Assembly: GCA_030148425.1 (NCBI GenBank)
Contig: JASBTM010000008.1
Coordinates: forward strand, 310,001-374,000
Direction of reading: 5' to 3'
Length of the DNA: 64,000 nucleotides
DNA from: Hyphomicrobium sp.
GTDB taxonomy: Bacteria; Pseudomonadota; Alphaproteobacteria; Rhizobiales; Hyphomicrobiaceae
Every line of letters starts with the position of its first letter. The stretch's first letter is position 1. The notes beneath the pieces were generated by a model. That model saw nothing but the letters and a program-made list of their open reading frames with translations, was not told where the DNA came from and ran no database searches. Made by a program: the position numbers and the translations under genes. Below are positions 28,652 through 39,018 of this stretch, piece after piece.

Positions 28652-29839
28652 ATGCGATCGACGCTTGCCGTTCTCGCCTTTACCTTCGCGAGCCTTACGA
28701 ACGTGCAGGCATCTTTCGCTGCCACCTGCACGGCCAAGGAGTTTGCTGACGCCGTCGATCAATCCGGCGCCGGGCTGCGGACACTGACGCTCGAAGCTCA
28801 GCCAAAGCTGCAAGAACGCCTCAAGCGCTACAAGGAAGCGCTGAAGCTCAGCGATTCCGACTACGAAAATTCAGCGCTCGACGCGATTCAGGATTCCAAG
28901 CTCGACGAATTCGACAAGAAAAGCAGCGAGCTGCTGCTGCGCGTGGATTCGCTAGGACGAGTGCCCGAAGGCACAGAACCTGACTGCGCCAAGCTCAACG
29001 AAGTGAAGATGGCCGCGGCAGAACTCAATACGATCGTAAAAGCCAAGTCGGACTACATGTTGCAGCGCCTGGACGAGAAAATCGCAGAGGCCCAGCGCAA
29101 CGCGCCAGTAGCGACGGCCCCCGCGGAAGCGCCGAAGCCCGCTCCTTCAGCGGCCGTGACGCCCCCTCCTCCCTCTCCTCCCGTCAAGAAGCCAGCCCCT
29201 CCCTCGCTTGCACAGACGAAGCCGGCGGCGAAACCAGCTCCGCCACACACCGAGGGATGGGCGACGCACACGAAGCCCGACAATCCTGCACCGCCCGAAG
29301 TGGCGATGAGAGAACCCGATCTTCCCGTTCCGCCTCCCCCGCCGCCCGGCGAAGATGGTTACACCATCGAAGAAATCCGCGATGCGACCCGCGGCTTTTT
29401 CGGCACCGTATCGACAAACCTTGCAAGCGTTATCGAACACGCATTCAAGCAGTCAGGCCGCCCGACCGCATACGTTCTCGGAAACGAGGGCGGCGGCGCC
29501 TTCCTCGCTGGCCTGCGGTTCGGTGAAGGCACGCTCTATATGCGCTCGATGGCCGGCACCCGGAAAGTTTACTGGCATGGCCCATCGCTCGGCACCGATC
29601 TCGGAGCGTCGGGGTCGCGAACGATTTTCCTCATTTATCGAATGGAAGATCCCAACGCGCTCTATCGCAATTTCACTGGGATCGATGGATCTGCGTATTT
29701 CGTTGGCGGCGTCGGCCTGACGCTACTCAAGGGCGGTCCGGTCATCATGGCGCCCATTCGATCCGGAGTGGGTATGAGGCTCGGCGCCAATGTCGGTTAT
29801 TTGCGCTTTACCGAAAAGCCGACGTGGAATCCGTTCTGA
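28652..29839 (+). CDS. EipA-like (DUF1134) envelope protein with long N-terminal extension
   Basis: A 395-residue exported protein. Signal peptide MRSTLAVLAFTFASLTNVQA; a helical segment (about 25-150, KLQERLKRYKEALKLSDSD); a Pro/Ala-rich linker (about 155-230, with PPPPSPPVKKPAPP and PPPPPPGEDG); then a full DUF1134 domain from about 232 (YTIEEIRDATRGFFG to the C-terminus). DUF1134 includes EipA, a periplasmic beta-barrel-like protein needed for envelope integrity in Brucella, normally about 190-200 residues. The N-terminal fusion doubles its size. GGAG is 10 bases before ATG 28652; the track start at 28433 overlaps the thioesterase and is wrong. Confidence 0.88.
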   Translation: MRSTLAVLAFTFASLTNVQASFAATCTAKEFADAVDQSGAGLRTLTLEAQPKLQERLKRYKEALKLSDSDYENSALDAIQDSKLDEFDKKSSELLLRVDSLGRVPEGTEPDCAKLNEVKMAAAELNTIVKAKSDYMLQRLDEKIAEAQRNAPVATAPAEAPKPAPSAAVTPPPPSPPVKKPAPPSLAQTKPAAKPAPPHTEGWATHTKPDNPAPPEVAMREPDLPVPPPPPPGEDGYTIEEIRDATRGFFGTVSTNLASVIEHAFKQSGRPTAYVLGNEGGGAFLAGLRFGEGTLYMRSMAGTRKVYWHGPSLGTDLGASGSRTIFLIYRMEDPNALYRNFTGIDGSAYFVGGVGLTLLKGGPVIMAPIRSGVGMRLGANVGYLRFTEKPTWNPF

Positions 29840-29850
29840 CACCTAAAAGA

Positions 29851-29876
29851 AAGGCCCGGTTTCCCGGGCCTTTTTT
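29851..29876. terminator. Intrinsic terminator shared by convergent genes
   Basis: Stem GGCCCGG/CCGGGCC with a 4-base loop followed by six T on the plus strand, and AAAGAAA on the other side, placed between the EipA-like gene and the L,D-transpeptidase gene. Confidence 0.9.
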
Positions 29877-29877
29877 C

Positions 29878-30735
29878 TCAATTGGCGCTGTAGGGGCCGC
29901 TCGTTTCAGAATAACGCCGGCGCTTCGGGACGTCCTTATAGACATAGTCGCCGTTCTTGCGCCGATAGACCTTCGTGCGAACGCCATCGATGTAGACGTA
30001 GGTGTAACCCTTACGATCTTTCTTCCTGAGCTCGCGCGTGTCGTAGTCCTGGCTGGAGCTGCCACCCCAGAACCAGCTGCTGTCGTTGCTTGCATAATCC
30101 GCATCACGACGAGACTCGCGACGGCTCGCGACCGCATCCCGGTAATTCGGGCGTCCATGAACGCTGACGCGCGTCCGCTGCAGACCATGATGCTGCACGA
30201 GATTGTAGAATGTCTTCGCATTCGCCGGAGCCAACCGGATGCAGCCGTGCGATGCGGGCATTCCGAGCGACGCCAGATGATAAGTCCCGTGAACCGCTAC
30301 GCCGCCGTTGATGAACACGGCATTCGGCATCGGCGCGTTATCGTATTTGCGCGAGTACCACATGCGGGACGTCCACTGCGGATAGAAATTTCCGGTCGGC
30401 GTCGGGAACTGCGACGTGCCTGACGAGATCGCCCACTTGTAACGAGGCTCCCCGCCAACAGACACCGTCATCGTTTGTTTCGCCAGATCAATGGAAGCCG
30501 TCAGGGTCGGCGGTAGCGGGCGCGGCTTCACCACGGGCTCTGTTTTCGCCACGGCAGGAGCTTCGGCCGTGGAGTCTTTTGGATCTGCAGACTTGCCGAA
30601 ATATGTCGTCGTGCCCGACGGCGTTTCGGTCGTTGCTTGTGCTCCGCTTGCCGGAGCATCACTTGGCTCGGCCACTGCCGAAACCGAAGGAAGGGCAGCG
30701 ACCAAAGCCGCCACCAACGCAATCGCCCGCAACAT
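29878..30735 (-). CDS. L,D-transpeptidase (YkuD domain)
   Basis: Exported 285-residue enzyme of the YkuD family, which crosslinks peptidoglycan or attaches proteins to it. Signal peptide MLRAIALVAALVAALPSVSA, a disordered Pro/Thr linker to about 75, YkuD domain about 78-190 with catalytic HG(150)...SHGCIRL (His163, Cys165), and a basic Tyr/Arg-rich C-terminal tail of about 95 residues (RKKDRKGYTYVYIDG). ATG 30735 has GGGAG 6 bases upstream. Convergent with the EipA-like gene; both act in the envelope. Confidence 0.95.
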   Translation of the reverse strand: MLRAIALVAALVAALPSVSAVAEPSDAPASGAQATTETPSGTTTYFGKSADPKDSTAEAPAVAKTEPVVKPRPLPPTLTASIDLAKQTMTVSVGGEPRYKWAISSGTSQFPTPTGNFYPQWTSRMWYSRKYDNAPMPNAVFINGGVAVHGTYHLASLGMPASHGCIRLAPANAKTFYNLVQHHGLQRTRVSVHGRPNYRDAVASRRESRRDADYASNDSSWFWGGSSSQDYDTRELRKKDRKGYTYVYIDGVRTKVYRRKNGDYVYKDVPKRRRYSETSGPYSAN

Positions 30736-30932
30736 CAGAAACTCCCTACGCAACACATCAGTGAACATATACTACGGCGAAAGACACCGGACCGTTAATG
30801 GAAATTACCGATAAATCACAGCACGTACAGCGAGACCCTTCAATTAGCTTACGAAACGGTTTCCGGATTGGTCTCGAGAATTTTCTCCGCACCGCCGTAA
30901 CGCTTATGAACGGCCGAAGAGTTGCAGAATCA

Positions 30933-32381
30933 TCAAGCGTTGCGCCTAAGATTCTCAAACGATTTCAGCGCGCGTTCTCTCGCCGCCTTATGATCCACGA
31001 TCGGTTTTGGATAAGTTTTCCCAAGCGTCACTTTCGAACGCGCCAGAACATCGGCGTCCGCTGTCCAAGGCGAATGAATGTCGCTCACAGGTAACCGTGC
31101 AAGCTCGGGTACCCAGCGGCGCACATAGTCGCCGCCGGGATCGAACTTCTCTCCCTGAAGTACCGGATTGAAGATACGAAAATAGGGCGCGGCGTCCGCG
31201 CCGCATCCCGCGACCCACTGCCAGTTGGCTGAGTTGTTCGCCAGATCCGCATCGACAAGCGTATCCCAAAACCAAGCTTCGCCTTCAGTCCACGGCAACA
31301 GAAGGTGCTTGGTGAGAAACGACGCAACGATCATGCGCGCTCTGTTGTGCATATAGCCGGTCGTCCACAGCTCCCGCATGCCGGCATCGACGATGGGATA
31401 ACCTGTCATGCCCTTCTGCCAAGCTTTGAGATCTCGAGATGATTTGCGCCACTCGAATGCCGAAAATTCATCTCTCAACGGCGCATTGGGCATCTCCGAA
31501 AAGTGGAGGAGAAGCGCGTGAGAGAACTCGCGCCACACAATTTCCTTCATAAACGTCTCGATGGATTTGTCGCTCCCGCCTTTGTCATGCAGCGCCTTGA
31601 GCGCGGCGCGCCAACATGCAGCTGGAGAAATTTCGCCAAAGGCGAGATGAGGAGAAAGGCGGGACGTGCCGTCCTGATCGAGACGATCGCGAGCGCTCGC
31701 ATAATCGAAAAGGGCATTCGAAGTGAATTTCTTGAGGCGCGCCCGAGCCCCCGCTTCTCCAGGCCGCCAGGTATCAGAGAGACCGCCCGCCCAATCGGGC
31801 TTCGTTGGCGATAGCCCCCAATCGGCTAAATCGTCTGATGCAATGTCAAGCGAAGGCGCGTTGAAGTCGCGGGGCGCAGCCAACTCGTGCGCCACCAAAA
31901 ACTCTTTCAGGAACGCACGCCAAAACGGCGTGAAGACTTGATAGACTCTCCCCGAACTCGTGCGAAGTTCCTCCGGCTCGCGCAGAAGGCGGCCGCCATA
32001 GCGCTTGAACGCAATTCCCTTCGCGGTTAGCCGCGAATGCAGCAAATTTTCAGTGGCCACCGCGAAGGGCTCATACCCGCGCGTGAAATAAATTCCCGTC
32101 GCCCCTATCTCGTGCACGGCCCGTTGCAATTCGATTGCCGCATCGCCACGGCGTAAGATCAACCGCCCTCCAAGACGGGCAATATTCCGGCCCAAAGCAT
32201 CCAAACTTTTTGCGAGCCACCAGCGCGACGCGCCGCCAAGCTTCCATTTTCCTGCCGCGGCGTCATCAAGAACGTACAGCGGAACAATCGGAGCGCCGGA
32301 CTTCGCAGCGGCACTCAGCGCGGGATGATCGTGAAGGCGAAGATCGTTCCGAAACCAAACAATAACGGGCCGAGCGCTCAT
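30933..32381 (-). CDS. phrB: Class I CPD photolyase
   Basis: Light-driven repair of cyclobutane pyrimidine dimers. 482 residues, typical size. The N-terminal antenna-binding Rossmann domain starts VIVWFRNDLRLHDHPAL; the C-terminal FAD domain has WREFSHALL, GYPIVDAGMRELWTTGYMHN, FLTKHLLLPW, DADLANNSANWQWVAG and YFRIFNP, all class I photolyase signatures. The tryptophan electron chain positions appear kept. GGTGA precedes the ATG. Single gene. Confidence 0.96.
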   Translation of the reverse strand: MSARPVIVWFRNDLRLHDHPALSAAAKSGAPIVPLYVLDDAAAGKWKLGGASRWWLAKSLDALGRNIARLGGRLILRRGDAAIELQRAVHEIGATGIYFTRGYEPFAVATENLLHSRLTAKGIAFKRYGGRLLREPEELRTSSGRVYQVFTPFWRAFLKEFLVAHELAAPRDFNAPSLDIASDDLADWGLSPTKPDWAGGLSDTWRPGEAGARARLKKFTSNALFDYASARDRLDQDGTSRLSPHLAFGEISPAACWRAALKALHDKGGSDKSIETFMKEIVWREFSHALLLHFSEMPNAPLRDEFSAFEWRKSSRDLKAWQKGMTGYPIVDAGMRELWTTGYMHNRARMIVASFLTKHLLLPWTEGEAWFWDTLVDADLANNSANWQWVAGCGADAAPYFRIFNPVLQGEKFDPGGDYVRRWVPELARLPVSDIHSPWTADADVLARSKVTLGKTYPKPIVDHKAARERALKSFENLRRNA

Positions 32382-32418
32382 TGCTTTTCACCGCAAGTGC
32401 ACGGCGACGCCGCGAAAA

Positions 32419-34104
32419 TCAGTTTCCGAAGAGAAACTCGAACAGCGATTTTGGCTTAGATCGACGTCGCTCCTGGCGTGGCGCTGAATCGCCGCTGTAC
32501 GTCTGGTCGCGATTGCTGACGGCCGCGACATTCACCGGCCGCAGCTGATATTCGTCGGTCACGCCATCGACGCTTGCGATCTGCAGGCGGTCGCCATCCC
32601 ACGTCCAGGTGGCGACGCGGCTGCCCTGACGATGCGGCTCGATAGCCATAACTTTCGCCCCGCCGATGTCGATGATCGCGGCAAGCTCGGTCTCTTCGAA
32701 CCCGTTTTTGGTTTGCACACGGCCGCCGGTAAATCGCAAAATGCCATAGCCTGCGTAGGGTGGTTTCTGAACCTCCCAAGACAACAGCTTCGGCAGCCCC
32801 TCGCCCGTCATCTCGAGTGGCACCCGGATTTTCGGATAGTCGTCACACGTCGCGACGTAATCCTTGCCATGCATAACTACATGCCAGCGGTCGATATCGA
32901 GCGACGGTTCAGGCTTGTCGTCGATATCGTCGGGCGAAGCACCGAGCCTTGTCAAAGCATCGGACGCGAATTGCCAGCTTGGACGAAGCTGCAAAGCATG
33001 GCGAAGATCCGTGATCGCGGTGTCGGCTTGACCGTTGGCTTCCTCGATCTCGCCGCGCGCCCACAGGGCCTCAGGGGAACTCGCATCGAGCCTGATCGCC
33101 GTTTCTACGTCCTTGAAGCCGATATCCTGCTGGCCGTTCTGCTTGTAGACGTAGGCCCGGAACGCAAACGCGACCGGCGAACGCGGATCAAGCGCGATGG
33201 CGCGGTTGAGATCGGAATAAGCATCGTCGAAAGCCTCTGCGATTCCGTTGGCGAGGCCCCGGCCCTCATAAGCCGGACTCAACTTCGGATCGAGTTCGAT
33301 CGCTTTAGAAAAATCCTTGATCGCCGATGCGGTGTTTCCGGCAAGCAGATACGCATAACCGCGAACGACATAGAGCTCGCTGTTGTTGGCATCGAACGCA
33401 ACCGCTCGGGAAAGATCCTCGATGGCATCGTCGCGCTGCCCAATCGCCATACGCGCCTCTGCCCGGTTGCGATACGCGGATGCGAACCTGGCGTCCGCGC
33501 TGACGGCTCTGGAAAAATCGCGAACCGCTGCATGCGGCTTGCCGACGGAGAGATAGGCGAGACCCCGCCCCGAAAGCGGAGGCGCGCTCGCAGGCATCAG
33601 TTCGATGGCCTTGGTGAAATCAGCAATCGCCTGATCGGATTTGCCGAGCTTCATCTTTGCATTGCCGCGATTGGAATACGCGGCCGCGTATCCCGGCGCG
33701 AGCGCCAGCGCGCGATCGAAGTCCTTGGTCGCCTCGTCGGACTTCCCCAGCGCCAGGAGAAGGTTGCCGCGGTTGTTGTACGCGACCGGATACTCCGGAA
33801 AGAGTTCGACGGCGCGATTGTAATCTTCGAGTGCCGCCTTCGTTTCGCCGAGCCTCACATTCGCAACGGCCCGATCGTTCAAAATGGCGGCGCGCCTGTC
33901 GTTCGGAAGTCCGGTATCCTTCAAGGCCAAAGTGTACGTCGCGACGGCCTTCCCGACGTCTCCACGAATAAGTTGTGCTGCACCTTCCTCGACTGGAGAG
34001 GGAGCCGCGACCGGATCGGCCGCGCGCACCGGCATCGCCACGCAGATCGTAGCGGCTGCGAGCCAAATCGGCGCAAGCCGGAAGCTTTTCGAGTACGGGG
34101 CCAA
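32419..34104 (-). CDS. Exported TPR-repeat protein
   Basis: A 561-residue protein with signal peptide (FRLAPIWLAAATICVAMPVRA) and about ten tetratricopeptide repeats spanning roughly 50-375 (for example AYSNRGNAKMKLGKSDQAIADFTKAIEL), then a C-terminal domain of about 170 residues with a beta-rich look and a basic tail ending FEFLFGN. Probably a periplasmic scaffold. An in-frame stop lies just upstream, so TTG 34104 is the earliest start and gives the complete signal peptide; no Shine-Dalgarno is seen. The partner is unknown. Confidence 0.85.
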   Translation of the reverse strand: MAPYSKSFRLAPIWLAAATICVAMPVRAADPVAAPSPVEEGAAQLIRGDVGKAVATYTLALKDTGLPNDRRAAILNDRAVANVRLGETKAALEDYNRAVELFPEYPVAYNNRGNLLLALGKSDEATKDFDRALALAPGYAAAYSNRGNAKMKLGKSDQAIADFTKAIELMPASAPPLSGRGLAYLSVGKPHAAVRDFSRAVSADARFASAYRNRAEARMAIGQRDDAIEDLSRAVAFDANNSELYVVRGYAYLLAGNTASAIKDFSKAIELDPKLSPAYEGRGLANGIAEAFDDAYSDLNRAIALDPRSPVAFAFRAYVYKQNGQQDIGFKDVETAIRLDASSPEALWARGEIEEANGQADTAITDLRHALQLRPSWQFASDALTRLGASPDDIDDKPEPSLDIDRWHVVMHGKDYVATCDDYPKIRVPLEMTGEGLPKLLSWEVQKPPYAGYGILRFTGGRVQTKNGFEETELAAIIDIGGAKVMAIEPHRQGSRVATWTWDGDRLQIASVDGVTDEYQLRPVNVAAVSNRDQTYSGDSAPRQERRRSKPKSLFEFLFGN

Positions 34105-34270
34105 TATCTATATCCGCTTGCCAGAATCGCGTTTCATCGTTGTCCGGATACTAACGTGCCATTGTGGCCCGGCGACGGGCAATCGACAATTCCGGCCGCG
34201 GCCGACCACCCTGTTGACGCATAGGTAAAGCCGTCATACGCCTGGACGACTTCGCTTCGGGTTTTGCTAC

Positions 34271-34846
34271 ATGAACCTTTGGTTCAGACTGATTTGGGTG
34301 CTGATGACGGCGCGCCGGCGTAGCGAACTCTCGCTGCCGAACGACGCGTCCGTCCTCTCTTTCCGGGTGTGGCCGCACGATCTCGATATTTCTGTTCATT
34401 TGAACAATGGCCGCTACCTGACACTGATGGACCTCGGCCGTCTCGACCTCATGGTGCGCTCGCATCTCTGGCGGCACGTGCTGCGCCATCGCTGGACACC
34501 GATCGCCAGCGCCATCACCGTCCGTTTTCAGCGCGAGTTGCGCCCTTTTCAGAAATTCCGGCTCGATACCCGGCTGCTGTGCTGGGACACGACGCTGGTG
34601 GTGATGGAGCAAACGTTCGTCATCGACGGCGGCCCCCGCGATGGACAAGCCGCGGCCCGAGCACTGTTCAAAGGCGGGCTCTACGACCGCAAGGAAAAGA
34701 AATTCGTCGAAATCTCGCGGCTGATGAGCCTTCTCGGCGTCTCGGAAATCAGCCCGCCCGCAACGCCGGAAGTCCAGGCGTTCCTGGAAGCCGACGACCA
34801 GCTCAAGCAAGCCGGTCGATCCGCGTCCCAGGTTAGCGTTTCCTGA
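34271..34846 (+). CDS. Thioesterase-like (THEM6/4HBT type) protein
   Basis: A 191-residue hotdog-fold protein of the thioesterase-like superfamily. The hallmark DLDISVHLNNGRYLTLMDLGRLDLM (quoted in part) shows the DxNxHxNNxxY pattern of THEM6-like members. An amphipathic or hydrophobic N-terminus (MNLWFRLIWVLM) may attach it to the membrane. Acyl substrate unknown. It is convergent with nnr. Confidence 0.88.
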   Translation: MNLWFRLIWVLMTARRRSELSLPNDASVLSFRVWPHDLDISVHLNNGRYLTLMDLGRLDLMVRSHLWRHVLRHRWTPIASAITVRFQRELRPFQKFRLDTRLLCWDTTLVVMEQTFVIDGGPRDGQAAARALFKGGLYDRKEKKFVEISRLMSLLGVSEISPPATPEVQAFLEADDQLKQAGRSASQVSVS

Positions 34847-34853
34847 AGAAGCC

Positions 34854-36401
34854 TCAGGACTTCGCCTGATGAAGGCGCTGAAGGACCTGCGGTAGTAGGT
34901 CGGGAAGATCTTCCGCAATCAAGCCGATGCCGAACGTACCCGCCGCCGCGCCATGCAGCCAGACCGCTGCTGCTGCCGCTTCGAAGGGCGGCATGTGCTG
35001 GGCAAGCAGCCCCGTGACGAAGCCGCTCAGCACGTCACCCGAGCCAGCCGTTGCGAGCCATGGCGGTGCATTCGAATTGATGATGGCACGACTATCCGGC
35101 GCCGCGACGACGGTATCCGCGCCCTTCAGAATGACGACAGCGCCGGAAATCTTTGCGGCCTCGCGCGCCCGGTCAACTTTCGAGCCGGGAAGCACGCCGA
35201 ACAGACGTTTGAACTCGCCTTCGTGGGGCGTCATGACAACAGGCAGCTGGCGTCTCTTGATAGCCTCGAACAGTGTCTCGGGCCGAATCGGCCGATCTCC
35301 ATTGCGGGCCAGAAATCCCATGCTGGCGTCACCGCGCACCTTGTCGTCCGCCTCCGCAAACGATGTCAGCGCATCGGCATCGAGCGTCACGGATGCCGAC
35401 GATTTCAGGATCGCCAGCACATCATCGGCCGTTTCCTTTCCGACCGACGCGCCCGGACCGATCAGCACGGAATTCCGCCGCTTGTCGGCAAGAAATCCCG
35501 ATAACGCCGCCGCGCCCGCTACGGAGCGAACCATGATCGATGTGATATGCGTCGCGATGATCGCCGTCGCGGTCGCGTTTCCAACGAGCGTCACCAGTCC
35601 GGCGCCGATCCGCAAAGCACCGCGCGCTCCGAGCCGAGCCGCCCCGGTCTGCAGAGCCGGACCCGACACAACGACCGCATGACCGCGATCATACTTGTGC
35701 CCGCCGTCCTGCGGCCAGTTGAAATGATCCATCCAGAGCGCTGGATCGTTCTCATGGATAGTCGGCTTCAGAGTTTCGAGCACGCGCTCCGGAATTCCGA
35801 TGTCGGCAACCACGGTCTCGCCGCAGAGTTCGCGGCCAGGCATCAGAAGATGGCCGGGCTTCTTGCGAAAGAAGGTGACGGTCCGGCGCGCCTTGATCGC
35901 AACGCCGCGCACTTCGCCGGTCGTACCATCAAGACCGCTCGGAACGTCAACTGCCAAGACCGGCAATCCGCTCTCGTTCACGGCCTCGACAAGTTCTGCC
36001 GCCGCGCCCTCGAGCGGACGAGAGAGCCCTGCTCCGAACAAGGCATCGATGACGAGATGCATGCTCTGCAGCGCATCCGGCGAGGCAGGACGGATAGGCA
36101 GCGGCCACTTCCGCGCCATTTCCGCGGCATCACCCTTCAGAGCGGCTTTGTCGCCAAGCAGGAAAAGCCTGACGTCGAAACCTCGGTCTCGCAGATGCCG
36201 AGCCGCGACGAAGCCGTCGCCGCCGTTATTCCCCGGCCCGCAGAGCACCACAATCCGCGTGTCCGTCGCCCGCGTCAGACCGTGGACCGCCTCGGCGACA
36301 GCCTTTCCTGCCCGCTCCATGAGATCGAGGCTCGGAACGCCCGCCTGCGCCGCCAAGCGATCCGCCTCGCCCGCCTCGGACGTCGTCAGAAGTTCATTCA
36401 T
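34854..36401 (-). CDS. nnr: Bifunctional NAD(P)H-hydrate epimerase / ADP-dependent dehydratase
   Basis: Repairs damaged NAD(P)HX: an N-terminal YjeF_N epimerase domain (about 1-215, with GPGNNGGDGFVAARHL and VIDALFGAGLSRPL) fused to a C-terminal carbohydrate-kinase-like dehydratase (about 225-510, with MTPHEGEFKRLF, VILKGADTVVA and LATAGSGDVLSG). 515 residues, the standard size of the fused enzyme. AGGA lies 8 bases upstream of ATG. Divergent from glnB. Cytosolic. Confidence 0.96.
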   Translation of the reverse strand: MNELLTTSEAGEADRLAAQAGVPSLDLMERAGKAVAEAVHGLTRATDTRIVVLCGPGNNGGDGFVAARHLRDRGFDVRLFLLGDKAALKGDAAEMARKWPLPIRPASPDALQSMHLVIDALFGAGLSRPLEGAAAELVEAVNESGLPVLAVDVPSGLDGTTGEVRGVAIKARRTVTFFRKKPGHLLMPGRELCGETVVADIGIPERVLETLKPTIHENDPALWMDHFNWPQDGGHKYDRGHAVVVSGPALQTGAARLGARGALRIGAGLVTLVGNATATAIIATHITSIMVRSVAGAAALSGFLADKRRNSVLIGPGASVGKETADDVLAILKSSASVTLDADALTSFAEADDKVRGDASMGFLARNGDRPIRPETLFEAIKRRQLPVVMTPHEGEFKRLFGVLPGSKVDRAREAAKISGAVVILKGADTVVAAPDSRAIINSNAPPWLATAGSGDVLSGFVTGLLAQHMPPFEAAAAAVWLHGAAAGTFGIGLIAEDLPDLLPQVLQRLHQAKS

Positions 36402-37040
<639 letters not shown>

Positions 37041-37140
37041 TAAAAAGCGCACTAAACACGATCACGCTTGAACCGGCCTTGTGGGCCAAACGACTCGGCA
37101 CGCGTGAGTTGTATCGGAATGCCTAGGCAGGGGAGTGTCT

Positions 37141-38550
37141 ATGAAAAATGCAAATGACGTCCTGAAGTTCATCAAGGACAAAGAAGCGAAGTTCGTGGAT
37201 TTCCGTTTCACGGACACCAAAGGCAAGATGCAGCACGTCACGGCAGACGTCAGCTGCGTCGATGAAAGCATATTCACTGAAGGCTACGCCTTCGACGGGT
37301 CTTCGATCGCCGGCTGGAAATCGATCGAAGCCTCCGACATGACGTTGATGCCGGATCCCTCCACGGCACACATCGATCCGTTCTTCGCGCAGACGACGGT
37401 CGCCATCTTCTGTGACGTCCTCGAACCTTCGACCGGCCAACCCTATGAGCGCGATCCGCGTTCGGTCGCCAAGAAGGCCGAGGCCTACATGATGTCGCTC
37501 GGCATCGGCGACAAAGTCTACTTCGGACCCGAGGCAGAATTCTTCATCTTCGACGACGTCCGCTTTGAAACCGACATGTATGCGGTCGGCTATCAGGTCG
37601 ACTCGAGCGAGCTGCCGTCTAATTCTGGCGCTATCGTCGAGTCCGGCAATCTCGCCCACCGTCCGCGCGTCAAGGGCGGCTACTTCCCTGTTCCGCCGAT
37701 CGACAGCGCCCAGGACATTCGCTCCGAGATGCTTTCGGTTCTCTCGGAAATGGGCGTTGCCGTCGAAAAGCATCACCACGAAGTCGCCGCTGCTCAGCAC
37801 GAGCTCGGCGTCAAGTTCGGCCCGATGATCACCATGGCCGATCACATGCAGATCTATAAGTATGTCGTGCACAACGTCGCTCAGGCCTACGGCAAGACGG
37901 CAACGTTCATGCCGAAGCCGATCTACGGCGACAACGGCTCGGGCATGCACGTCCACCAGTCGATCTGGAAGGGCGGCCAGCCGATGTTTGCCGGCGACAA
38001 GTACGCCGACCTCTCGCAGATGTGCCTCCACTACATCGGCGGTATTCTGAAGCACGCGAAGGCCATCAACGCCTTTACCAATCCGCTGACGAACTCGTAC
38101 AAGCGTCTTGTGCCGGGCTTCGAAGCGCCCGTGCTCCTGGCGTACTCGGCGCGCAACCGTTCGGCCTCGTGCCGTATCCCGCACGTCTCGAGCCCCAAGG
38201 CAAAGCGCATCGAGATCCGCTTCCCGGATCCGGGCGCGAACCCTTACTTGGCCTTCACGGCAATGCTGATGGCCGGTCTCGACGGCATTCAGAACAAGAT
38301 CGATCCCGGCCCGGCCATGGACAAGAACCTGTACGACTTGCCGCCGGCAGAGCTTTCCAAGATCCCGACAGTCGCGGGCTCTCTTCGCGAAGCTCTCGAC
38401 AGCCTCGACAAGGATCGCGAGTTCCTGAAGGCGGGCGGCGTCATGAACGACGACATGATCGACGCCTACATCGCGCTGCGCATGGAAGAGAACATGCGTT
38501 ACGAGATGACGCCGCATCCGGTCGAGTTCGACATGTACTATTCGGTCTGA
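37141..38550 (+). CDS. glnA: Glutamine synthetase type I
   Basis: ATP-dependent synthesis of glutamine from glutamate and ammonium; a dodecameric cytosolic enzyme. 469 residues from ATG 37141 (GGGGAG 5 bases upstream; the track's GTG 37135 is less likely). Visible signatures are [29 protein letters not shown], the [10 protein letters not shown] active-site strand, [11 protein letters not shown], and the adenylylation Tyr398 in NLYDLPP, so it is a GSI-beta enzyme regulated by GlnE. Likely expressed with glnB and perhaps from its own promoter. Ends in a strong terminator. Confidence 0.98.
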   Translation: MKNANDVLKFIKDKEAKFVDFRFTDTKGKMQHVTADVSCVDESIFTEGYAFDGSSIAGWKSIEASDMTLMPDPSTAHIDPFFAQTTVAIFCDVLEPSTGQPYERDPRSVAKKAEAYMMSLGIGDKVYFGPEAEFFIFDDVRFETDMYAVGYQVDSSELPSNSGAIVESGNLAHRPRVKGGYFPVPPIDSAQDIRSEMLSVLSEMGVAVEKHHHEVAAAQHELGVKFGPMITMADHMQIYKYVVHNVAQAYGKTATFMPKPIYGDNGSGMHVHQSIWKGGQPMFAGDKYADLSQMCLHYIGGILKHAKAINAFTNPLTNSYKRLVPGFEAPVLLAYSARNRSASCRIPHVSSPKAKRIEIRFPDPGANPYLAFTAMLMAGLDGIQNKIDPGPAMDKNLYDLPPAELSKIPTVAGSLREALDSLDKDREFLKAGGVMNDDMIDAYIALRMEENMRYEMTPHPVEFDMYYSV

Positions 38551-38576
38551 GGACCGAACGATTTACTGGCGTTTTG

Positions 38577-38608
38577 GAGGCGGTCCATCGGACCGCCTCT
38601 TTTCTTTT
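38577..38608 (+). terminator. Intrinsic terminator of glnA
   Basis: A perfect 10-bp stem GAGGCGGTCC/GGACCGCCTC with a three-base loop is followed by TTTTCTTTT. Confidence 0.9.
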
Positions 38609-38613
38609 ACGCC

Positions 38614-38922
38614 TCAGTAAAAGATCAGCACGCCCGCGCAGACGGCAATGAGCGAATAGTAGAAAAACTTCTGCTCGCGGACCAGAAACCAAGTCACGAT
38701 GCTGCGCGGAATGTCCGACCAGTTGCAGCGCCCGATGGCTCCGAGCATCAAGCCCAAAGCCAGCCCCACGGTCAGCGATTCAAACTGCAGGCGTTGCGCC
38801 AGCGCGCTGACACTGTCGGGGACATGCCCCGAGATCCACGGCATGAGCGCTATAAAGGCCGCCGACGTCATGACGCCGAACGCCAATACGGAAAAGAACG
38901 ATAGGACGGATCGCACGAACAT
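38614..38922 (-). CDS. Small hypothetical membrane protein
   Basis: About 102 residues with three hydrophobic helices (VLSFFSVLAFGVMTSAAFIALM, LTVGLALGLMLGAIG, FYYSLIAVCAGVLIFY). The track ORF opens with TTG 38991; ATG 38922 (MFVRSVLSFF) is preferred, but neither has a good Shine-Dalgarno. Function unknown. Convergent with glnA. Confidence 0.5.
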   Translation of the reverse strand: MFVRSVLSFFSVLAFGVMTSAAFIALMPWISGHVPDSVSALAQRLQFESLTVGLALGLMLGAIGRCNWSDIPRSIVTWFLVREQKFFYYSLIAVCAGVLIFY

Positions 38923-39018
38923 GGGCAATTTCGCAAAGGCTGGCGAGGCTGCAAGCTTGCGCGAGGCTAACAAAAGGGCGCAAACAAACAATTAACTACG
39001 TTAGCCTTGCTCACGCCC

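Noticed and set aside
32632-34224. 530-residue ORF antisense to the TPR gene
   Set aside because: Its periodic pattern copies the TPR repeat on the opposite strand; no ribosome binding site or signal peptide.
37096-37115. Possible second sigma-54 promoter before glnA (CGGCACGCGTGAGTTG)
   Set aside because: The GG-GC offset is wrong and the -12 GC is missing.
37123-38517. 464-residue ORF antisense to glnA
   Set aside because: Same shadow effect; glnA is complete on the plus strand and the antisense protein has no recognisable family.
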